From: Ditylenchus dipsaci
Lineage: Eukaryota; Nematoda; Chromadorea; Rhabditida; Anguinidae
NCBI GenBank assembly: GCA_004194705.1
Contig: SADC01000936.1
Span: 62,001-126,000, forward strand
DNA length: 64,000 nucleotides
Direction of reading: 5' to 3'
The position numbers and the translations under genes were made by a program. Shown one piece after another: positions 57,101 through 64,000 of this stretch. Position 1 is the stretch's first letter, and each line of letters starts with the position of its first letter. The notes under the pieces were generated by a model. That model ran no database searches. It saw nothing but the letters and a program-made list of their open reading frames with translations, and was not told the DNA's origin.

Positions 57101-57768
57101 CATTGTCAAAATTATCGCTTTACTGTTCAAAAAAAAAGGTTAGAGCAATTTGTCTTACAACCAGTGTTTTCAAAAGTCACAGCATAGTGTCAAAGTCATA
57201 AGCATAATTTTAAAGTCATAAGCATAATTACAGTCGAAATTCTAGTACAATTATGCCTATGACTTTGAAATTTTGCCAATGACTATGACCTTGACACTAT
57301 GCATATGACTTTTGAAATCACTGCTTACAACCTACACATTGATTTTGCATAGACTGCTAGAGTTTAAAAACTCACAGTCAGACCTGTGCTCGTTGAAATT
57401 TTTACAGCTTTATCAAGCACTTACCTTGATTTCTTCTTCGTCGATGTTTTTTTTGTAAATAGATATATGTAAGAAACCAGCATTTTGCTTCTGCTGTAAA
57501 ATAAGAAGATCTTCCAAGCTTTTGAATTCCCGTCGCAATAAGCTACTTTTAGAATATATAATAGTGGTTGGATTAGTGATTAGGTTTTCTCCCTGATCAA
57601 CTGGTTTGTCGACCAGCACAGCATAGATCACTCGAACAGGATATTTCTTGAAAAAAGACTTGACAATATTTTAGATCTTTTGTTAACTAGCTGAAGACAG
57701 TCTAATTCATTTCTGTTGCAAAAGCAAAAGATGTCTTTGAGACATCCAAAGGACTGTAAATGGAACAT
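54141..57768 (-). CDS. F-box protein, three exons
   Basis: Exons 57425-57768, 54453-54789 and 54141-54404, on the minus strand. The start at 57,768 gives MFHLQSFGCLKDIFCFCNRN and ELDCLQLVNKRSKILSSLF, an F-box-like N-terminus, then KYPVRVIYAVLVDKPVDQG. Exon 2 has SRRMLDELVPQLQPSHF, HWLNFEFFNSRAVKFEYRT and VEPLDVFIRTLFE. Exon 3 begins SFEHQNRHCQYEIVVSNLED and stops at 54,141. Splice phases agree. Frame breaks lie at an A6 run (57,651-57,656), near 54,650 and at an A4 run (54,513-54,516); each is cured by one base. This type of F-box with about 300 unclassified residues is common in nematodes, which I state from general knowledge. The intron at 54.8-57.4 kb is filled with repeats. It would bind SKP1 and select ubiquitination targets; the substrate is unknown. 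Confidence 0.6.
55140..55610. repeat. Two tandem copies of the core hairpin module
   Basis: GGGGCCTACCGCAT, then AAACTCTG with TATGCAT, and GTCTAAGGTATGTGGTGTG occur at 55,165-55,270 and again at 55,355-55,465, followed by the inverted partner GAGATGCGCGCGCGCACTTA. A run of CAAGCCCC units separates them. Confidence 0.8.
56236..56755. repeat. Large foldback in the F-box intron
   Basis: TTTTCACTGAGACATATTTA / AATATGTCCGAGTGAAAA, AAAGCTTATGCTTGTTT and GAATGTGCGATTAAAA are mirrored across a centre near 56,480. Confidence 0.75.
57162..57323. mobile_element. hAT-type MITE, word AAAGTCATAAGCATA
   Basis: The perfect 8-base duplication is CTTACAAC (57,154-57,161 and 57,324-57,331). Ends CAGTGTTTTCAAAAGTCA and TGACTTTTGAAATCACTG. 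The word AAAGTCATAAGCATA or its inverse appears about six times. Confidence 0.92.
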
Positions 57769-57859
57769 TGCTACCTAAAATGCAGAAAAATTTATCAAAA
57801 GAAGTATGCTCACCTCTTTGAATTCGTTCCTGACAATTAGAATTTTTTTATGAATCATT

Positions 57860-58250
57860 GAACTTCTGTACGCATTTTTCAACTTGGTTTCTAACCAAAC
57901 TACACCTAAATTAAATCTAGGCCTTGTTTTGTTAAAACAGAGTCTAAAAATTCGTACAGAAGTCTAATGCTTCGAAGAAAAAAAGTTTGAATTGGCAGGG
58001 ATAAATTTAAACAGGCAAGCATGCCCACGCTACTAAGAATTGGTGCCCGTGAATTTAAAATTTTTCATAATCATTAAAACTTCTGTACGGGTTTTTCAAC
58101 TAGTTTTCTAACAAACAATCCCCAGAATTAAATTTTAGGTATGGTTTTGTTAGAAACCAAGCTGAAAAATACGTACATAAGTTCAATAATTATGGAAAAA
58201 TTTGAATTCCCGGGCAGCATCTCTCATTAGCGTGGGCATGCCCTTAAATG
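57860..58250. repeat. Two foldbacks with CAACTTGGTTTCTAAC arms
   Basis: Two inverted units (57,865-57,975 and 58,070-58,195) share TTTTTCAACTTGGTTTCTAA and its inverse with 43,735-43,805; the second is set between GCATGCCCACGCTA and AGCGTGGGCATGCCC. Confidence 0.65.
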
Positions 58251-58754
58251 TATTTTAAAGAAAATGAAAATTTGCCTGGTTGAACCCAAGATCCAGCTTC
58301 GTTTATCGAACTCATGACTGCTTTTGACACAAAAAATTCGATTAATATGTAGAAGAGCACAGAATGAAAAATAGAGAGTACAAACATGCCAGATGGAATA
58401 TTTACGGTTAAAATAAAAAAAATTATCAGTTAAATATAAGATTATGTGTATATCTGATAAAGGGTTTGAATATATTTTTAATAATGTTTGTAAAAAACGC
58501 CGGCAAAGCACCATTTACAAAAACTACGTTAATTTTTTTTTCAAACTTCAACCTTTTTAACACTTATCTTTAGAATTCAAAAATAGAATAAATCAATAAA
58601 TACTCAATGTGTTAATAAATTTTTTTAACAATTTTTTTGTTATTTTGACAGTTTCTCAAAACTTGGAAACCAAAAACAGGTTTCCATTGATTTAATCAAA
58701 AAGTGATTTGTTTGTGAAAATATGTGCTTTCTTAAATGTCTCATTTTTTATTCA

Positions 58755-59300
58755 CAGTCCATGCTCGATATAACTAACACACATTTCTTACCACATTTCT
58801 TCTTAAAAACCGCCATGTCGGATTGTTACAGAAAAAAATGCAGATGAAAATAGCATCACGGTTTTTATTGAGAATTTTTGGTCTAACGATATTCCTAGCA
58901 ATATTAAGCCTTATCAAGAGTTTCGCGCAATCTGAATTGGTGCAATTTGAATTGCGCAATCGCTCGCTGCTCAGGAATCCAAGAGCAATGGAGCAGAAAC
59001 TTATTTACAGTGGATCTACGAGGGATGGGCCAATTTACCAAAACAAGCAATTGCAAACTCGTTCAAGACATGTGTTGTAACAAATGCGCTCGATGGTTCC
59101 GAAAATGGGTTGATTCATTGTTTTTAACAAGGTGGGGTGGTTCTGAATGGATGGGAGATTTTGAATAATGCGTGCGAATTTTCTTTTATCAAAACTCCGC
59201 TTGTGGAAGAACTGCTTGGGCGTGGGCTGTGGGATGAAATTGACGAGGAGGAAGATCAGCTCAATGGATATGAAAAACATTGTTCTACTGATTGTTAATT
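58755..59300 (+). pseudogene. pogo/Tigger-type transposase remnant
   Basis: A terminus-like CAGTCCATGCTCGATATAAC at 58,755 is followed by broken coding sequence. About 59,008-59,132 reads LQWIYEGWANLPKQAIANSF, then KTCVVTNALDGSENGLIHCF, the pattern near the C-terminus of DDE_1 (CENP-B-related) transposases, where a Trp-rich segment precedes an asparagine/phenylalanine pair. A further piece continues GWEILNNACEFSFIKTPLVE with an acidic tail DEIDEEEDQLNGYEKH. The catalytic DDE part and the DNA-binding domain are not visible. Confidence 0.55.
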
Positions 59301-59344
59301 TCGTCTTTTTGTTCATTTTCATTTATGCCCGTGGTGGCGAATAA

Positions 59345-59493
59345 AATATTTTTTGAATCTGTTATTAGCTGGTCATTTGAGGGGTTGGAAAATTTTACAC
59401 CACTCTCTAATTTACATCACTCTCTAATTATTCACCACCCTCGAGGAGGGTTGAAAAATTTTACACCGTGGTGTATAATAAGAGATAATACGG
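59345..59493. repeat. CCGTA-family MITE, right part
   Basis: It ends ATAAGAGATAATACGG before TA, with repeated ACACCACTCTCTAAT words to the left. The left terminus is not found. Confidence 0.55.
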
Positions 59494-59875
59494 TAATTTC
59501 TAGTGTTTTTCCAACCGAGGTGGATTATTGGGCGGAATTTTTGAGCCATTATAGCTAAGCTACAGCTAAAACAAGAATAAAAATTTAAAGCGATTTTGGC
59601 TCAAAAACTGGTAATTTTTGTAAATCAAGCTACCCAATTTCTGAATTAATTTTTGATGTCTATTGACTGTCTATTTTTATTTGATGTATAATTATTTATG
59701 AGTTTCTCGCGCATTTCTGTCTCTGGAAAATGGCTATCACTCTTCAAAAAGTAATAAAATAGCTAGAGGAAAAATAAACCGGAATACATGGTTTCTGGCT
59801 GATTTCGCAAATTTAAGACAGTTGTTGACTAAAAAAGCAATCCCGAAAATCTATACAATTGATTTGTCTATATTA

Positions 59876-60658
59876 ACTGTGTTAGAAAAGTTCGAAACTT
59901 TTTTTGACCTCATTTTATGATTGAAAATATGAATATAAAATAATTCTGTAAAATGGGTTTTGTAGCCTTGTTCCTCCTCTTCAAAACTGTATATCCAAAC
60001 TGTATATTTTTATTTTACTCATTAAGATGGCCGCCATTGGCAGCAATACATTTGCGCAATCGTTTAGGGAAACTGTCAATGGCATTTTGAATAAATACTT
60101 GCGGGATTGCGTCCCATTCTCTGACTAAAGATCTCTTCAATGCCAGGATCGAGTTGTGGGTCGTCGAGCAGGCCTTTGACTGCAGGTAGGGCCACACAAA
60201 GTAGTCCATCACATTCCAGTCAGGTGAGTTGGGTGCCCAGTCACCTTTGATGGCAGCATTGTCGCCCCAATGTGAATCGACTTTGATGAAATTCGGAAAG
60301 TTGTTGGCAATCCAATTCTGAGTCTCAACTGCTCGATGAAATGGCACCCCGTCTTGCTGGAAGCACCATCCTGCTCGACGACCCACAACTCGATCCCGGC
60401 ATTAAAGAGATCTTTGGTCAGAGAATGGACGCAATCCCGCAAGTATTTATTCAAAATGCCATTGACAGTTTCCCTAAACGATTGCGCAATGTATTGCTGC
60501 CAATGGCGGCCATTTTAATGAGTAAAATAAAAAGTGGATATACAGTTTTGAAGAGGAGGAACAGGGCTACAAACCCATTTCACAGAATTATTTTATATTG
60601 ATATTTTCAATTATAAAAATGAGGTCAAAAAAAGTTTCCGAACTTTTCTAACACCAGT
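59876..60658 (-). pseudogene. mariner-type element, head-to-head deletion derivative
   Basis: Ends ACTGTGTTAGAAAAGTTCG and CGAACTTTTCTAACACCAGT, each next to TA. The minus strand from 60,386 to 60,015 encodes the C-terminal part of a transposase: WCFQQDGVPFH (second catalytic Asp), DWAPNSPDWNVMDYFVW (third catalytic residue, Asp) and PKRLRKCIAANGGH at the end. The spacing between these two Asp residues is 43. The right part (60,341-60,658) is an inverted copy of the left part including its coding sequence, so the N-terminal half and true 5' end are gone. Confidence 0.8.
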
Positions 60659-60768
60659 TATTTATTATGAATTCAGCTCAATCGCTAAAAAAATGTGGAT
60701 ATAATAAAGTTCACACTCAGATGGATTCGAACCAACAACCTCTAAATGTGGTTTAAGGAGCAACAGAA

Positions 60769-60935
60769 CCTTTGGGGCCCACTCGCCAGAACCAAAGGGG
60801 TCCCAGTCATTTTAAGGCTAATCTATGCAAAAAAATGTTCAATTTGAATTCGCGCCTTACTTATTTTTCGCATAGATTAGACTTAAAATGACTGGGACCA
60901 CTTTGGTTCTGGCGAGTGGGGCCCCAAAGGTTCTG
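60769..60935. repeat. Palindromic MITE with CAGAACCTTTGGGGCCC ends
   Basis: CAGAACCTTTGGGGCCCACT and AGTGGGGCCCCAAAGGTTCTG are the ends; GGTCCCAGTCATTTTAAG is mirrored inside. A B-box-like GGTTCGAATCC on the minus strand lies just before it (60,727-60,738). Confidence 0.8.
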
Positions 60936-60959
60936 GATAGCCGTGGTTTAATTTAAATT

Positions 60960-61625
60960 TAAACGATTTCCATGTTGGACGGAGTTTTACCGAGTAGCGT
61001 CAAAAATTGCTTTTATCATTGGTTTCGTTTTGTATTTTGGACATGAAATGTACCACTTTGTAGTGAAAATACGGAGCTTTTGAATAAAAAATTGTAATGA
61101 AAACGAAAAAAGAGGAAGGACTCAAATTGAATTTACCCTCAAAAGTCTGAATTTCCCCCTCAAATTTTTTTTTTTCACCCACAAATTCAAATTTTGACCA
61201 AAATACTGAATTTCCCCCTCAAATTTTTAAATTTCACCCAAAAAATTTTGATTTTCGCCAGCAAATCATGCTTTTGCTTTTTTTTCATCCTGAAGTTGTG
61301 TTTTTTTTCTTCTGTATGTAACCTCTAACCAAACAGGCAGAAAACGAGGACCGACTTAGTGATTTGGGCTGTTTTTCGTAGGCCCAGCTACCTTTTCCTA
61401 AGGCTAGTCTTTAGGTGATATATACGCTCTTTATGGCTCTTTTTCGCGCTCTTTTTCTAAAATTTTTATTCAAGGTTTGAATATCGAAAAATCTATTATC
61501 TTCGTTACTTGATAAGATTTTACAGCATAGTTGTTTTTTATATTTCAAAAAGCATTGCAATTCACCAAAATATTAATAGTCTTATTTTTATAAAAATGCG
61601 TTTGTCTTACAATGCTACTTTTGTT
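60960..61625. other. Spacer
   Basis: AT-rich; CCCTCAAATTTTT-type words repeat three times at 61,135-61,225. No gene is evident. Confidence 0.45.
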
Positions 61626-61634
61626 ACTTAGGCA

Positions 61635-62155
61635 GGAGTGCACTATACCGCCTAGCTCAAAAACGCCCTAAATAGTGCTTTTTCCACGTTTTAGCTCCTG
61701 AAACGTGCAGAAAAAGTTGTTTTTAGGGTCCGGCGGATCATTTTTGAATTTTTTTCACCAAATTTTTGACTTTTTGCCTTGGGGAATCATGGTAACTTAA
61801 CCTAAAAGGGTACGTGGATCGTTAAAATGTAGTGGTTGTGTGTTGTTCTAAAAATGTTTTCCCGACTGGAGTTTGGAAAAAAACACTTTATGCATTTTAT
61901 GATCAAGAGTCTTGCTCGAAACTATGTCTAAGGTAAATGAGTGCGCGCATCTCTAACCGACAAGGCCCCCTGCGTCCCCGAAGGAGTTAATTTACCTTGG
62001 TACCAAGGCAAAAAGTCACAATTGGGTGAAATTTTTTATTCAAAAATAATCCGCCGGGCCCCAAAAATACGTTTTTCAGCACATTATAGAAGCTAAAACG
62101 TCGAAAAAACACGATTTAGGGCGTTTTTGAGCTAGGCGCTATGGTGTACTTTAGT
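61635..62155. mobile_element. Type-E foldback element
   Basis: Ends GAGTGCACTATACCGCCTAG and CTAGGCGCTATGGTGTACTT. The arms carry TTTTTGCCTTGGGGAATCAT and TACCTTGGTACCAAGGC; the core GTCTAAGGTAAATGAGTGCG is at 61,926-61,945, shortened compared with other copies. Confidence 0.8.
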
Positions 62156-62519
62156 CGTTACTTACTCTAAATACGGCTCATTTTTAACCCTATCTATTTT
62201 AGTGTAATTGTGACGAAACCAATTTTTTTTTGACAAAGTTTGTACAAATCAAAATGGATCAAGATTGAAAAAAAATGGCCACCCAAAGTCAAAATTTCAG
62301 GGATTTTTTTTTTCAAAAATGTCTGTCCGTAACCTAAAAACGTGTTTTTATGGGTCGAGAAATTCAAATCCGTAGTTAGAAAACGTTTTGTACTGCTGCA
62401 GCCCTGCTTCACCCTAAAGCAGGTTGCATTGGCCTCTTTATGACAAAAAATCTTAGATCATTTAAATGACTCTTTAAATTTTTAAATTTTATGGTAATAT
62501 TTTTTTTCAGCCAGCAGCA

Positions 62520-63200
62520 ATGTCAACTTTCTCCGCTGATGTGCTCTTTCAAGTATTGTCTTTTTTCAGCCGTTCTGAGCTAAGTCAACTAGCTACAACC
62601 TCCAGACATCTAAATTATTTCGCAAACAAGACATTTTCTTCCACTCCGCTATTTTCTATTCATCGTCTGGCCATTTATTATGCCTCTGAAAGATCTAAAT
62701 TATTATGTAATGTCCGCAAAAGTTATGGAGCTCGATTACTTTTTCTTCGCCTGAAAACGTTACAGCGATGTTCCAACAGTAAAAAAGTTGTCTTTCAATT
62801 TTCTGATTAAATTTAAATATGGCGATGCTGACAATGGAATGTAAGCAAGCACTTGAATCAATGGCCAACCTTTGGAAATATGGCAAGCTGGTTTTTGCGT
62901 ATCGATGGCAATAACAAAGATGAAAATTTTATTTTTCAAGAAGTAATGAGCTGGTCAACAGTTGTGGCCTGCAGCCATTTGATAATCGATTTTCAATGCA
63001 TCACCACTCAATTGGAAAACCAATTTCACTTGTGCCCACTCTTGAACAATTTTGATGTGGTTGAGCTTGCTAAATTTGGACTTTTCTGTGAATTGGAAAT
63101 TTTTTCTGGACTATTTGGAAAGTGCTCCACGAATAGACAGAAGCTCTACAAGGTTTTCTTGGAGTCACAGACACGACTGAATTTGGGGAATTTTTGAAAC
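62520..63200 (+). CDS. F-box protein, single exon, frame-broken
   Basis: The ATG at 62,521 follows a TTTTTTTTCAG acceptor-like tract (which would suit trans-splicing or an upstream intron). It reads MSTFSADVLFQVLSFFSRSE, then LSQLATTSRHLNYFANKTF, an F-box, then PLFSIHRLAIYYASERSK. The frame stops at 62,810, resumes as LESMANLWKYGKLVFAYR (about 62,850-62,910), and again as NKDENFIFQEVMSWSTVV to a stop at 63,197. One-base changes near 62,830 and 62,905 would join the pieces. The organisation resembles the F-box gene at 54-57.8 kb. SCF substrate-adaptor role is inferred from the F-box only. Confidence 0.6.
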
Positions 63201-63209
63201 GAACAAAAG

Positions 63210-63495
63210 AGGTGAGTAGGGCTGTCAGCTTTGAGCCAAAGGCTCGAAAATTTTGATAGCACGACAACCTTTTATTGAAATTTCGGTTTCTTTTCAGTTA
63301 TCCCCACCCAACCTAGTTAATTTGATAGTTTGAGAAAAAGTTTCGACCAAATTTTTAAGTAGGTGTGGCGGTGATAATCGAAAAGAATCCAAAAGCTATC
63401 GAGCTGCGCCTCGAAACTTTTCAATTAGAGCTGAACCGGATACCTCGAGGGCTCGGCAAGCTTAGAAGTGAGCGTGCCAAGTTTTAGAGGAGTGA
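63210..63495. other. Spacer downstream of the F-box gene
   Basis: CAGCTTTGAGCCAAAGGCTCG near 63,228 resembles a hAT-type interior, but no partner end is seen. Nothing else is recognised. Confidence 0.4.
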
Positions 63496-63690
63496 GAAGG
63501 GGGGGGGGGGTGGTTAGTGGACGATGGGCGCATGAACTTCTTATATGCATTGCTTAGGTCGAAAGTTCGACTACCACTGTGTGCTAACCTTATTTTTTCA
63601 TCTCCGAGAATAAAGGATGTGCACTCAGTAAAAACAGAACAATTGACCTATAGGCGCAGTCTTGTATAGTCTGGCATCGATGTGGCACCG
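63496..63690. repeat. Foldback fragment with tRNA-like words
   Basis: A G-run then TATATGCATTGCTTAGGTCG and AAGTTCGACTACCACTG, followed by GTGCACTCAGTAAAAACAG and TTGACCTATAGGCG, recalls the termini at 42,557-43,265 and 31,632-32,478. Confidence 0.45.
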
Positions 63691-63829
63691 ACATTTCTTT
63701 TAATTTTTCACGCTACTTTTTGTACAATCATGAAATTATGAAAAGTACATTTTGAGAGAAGGAAAAGGATCGCTAGTTAGTCGTAAAAGTAACTGTTTAC
63801 AAAAAAATTTATCTCTATTTTGAAATAAG

Positions 63830-64000
63830 GCGCTACTGGAGTATATCCCCCCCCCCCCCAATGAATTTTTTTTAAAGTGTTTCCAAACACCCTATATCGA
63901 CCTAAAATTGCCTCAGAAGATCGAAAAAGGCATTATTTTTGTGTTATAGTCAATAAAAAATTGAGTTTTGGACCACCCAAATATACCTATTTTGACCATT
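63830..64000. mobile_element. Type-D foldback cut by the window end
   Basis: GGCGCTACTGGAGTATATCC, a C run and ATATCGACCTAAAATTGCC follow the type-D left arm (as at 10,965 and 17,290). The rest lies beyond base 64,000. Confidence 0.75.

Noticed and set aside
60341..60601. Plus-strand open frame containing AIPQVFIQNAIDSFPKRL as a separate gene
   Set aside because: It is the inverted duplicate of the transposase 3' part at 60,015-60,150, not an independent gene.

Overview
This is eukaryotic, AT-rich, intron-bearing and heavily transposon-loaded DNA, most likely from a nematode or a close relative. The best evidence is a complete small gene at 26,100-27,438. It encodes a neuropeptide precursor whose single amidated peptide (it contains SLAEYMASPQGQDNFHF and ends PSGRK) matches the NLP-49 family known from Caenorhabditis. 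Lineage-expanded F-box genes and short (about 45-60 base) introns beside long, repeat-filled ones fit this. I cannot name the species. No rRNA gene, complete tRNA, CRISPR array or bacterial-type operon is visible.

Layout. 1-2.3 kb: a non-autonomous LTR retrotransposon (gag and protease, no reverse transcriptase) on the minus strand. 2.3-6 kb: foldback elements and AT-rich spacer. 6-8.4 kb: a broken WD40-type gene on the minus strand. 8.5-26 kb: almost wholly nested foldback elements and MITEs, with a few exon-like pieces of a possible membrane-protein gene on the minus strand (12-14 kb, perhaps 19.2 kb). 26.1-27.4 kb: the nlp-49-like gene. 27.8-30.1 kb: hAT-type and other foldbacks. 30.4-44.7 kb: a 24-exon minus-strand gene for a coiled-coil protein of the FAM184 type, with introns packed with MITEs. 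45-47.5 kb: repeats. 47.9-52.8 kb: a minus-strand F-box/leucine-rich-repeat gene whose last exon carries a MITE. 54.1-57.8 kb: a second F-box gene, minus strand. 58.7-60.7 kb: remnants of a pogo-type and a mariner-type transposase. 62.5-63.2 kb: a third F-box gene, plus strand. The end runs into another foldback element.

Two patterns stand out. First, two classes of MITE are built as arrays of a short word that differs from copy to copy but is repeated many times within each copy. One class has 8-bp target duplications (hAT-type, several perfect); the other has TA duplications and CAGTCGAACCTCGA-type ends (pogo/Tigger-type). Second, nearly every long gene has single-base frame breaks, often in A/T homopolymers, at places where splice phase and protein pattern otherwise fit. 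This points to consensus errors in a long-read assembly rather than to a window full of pseudogenes, and short ORFs should be read with that in mind.
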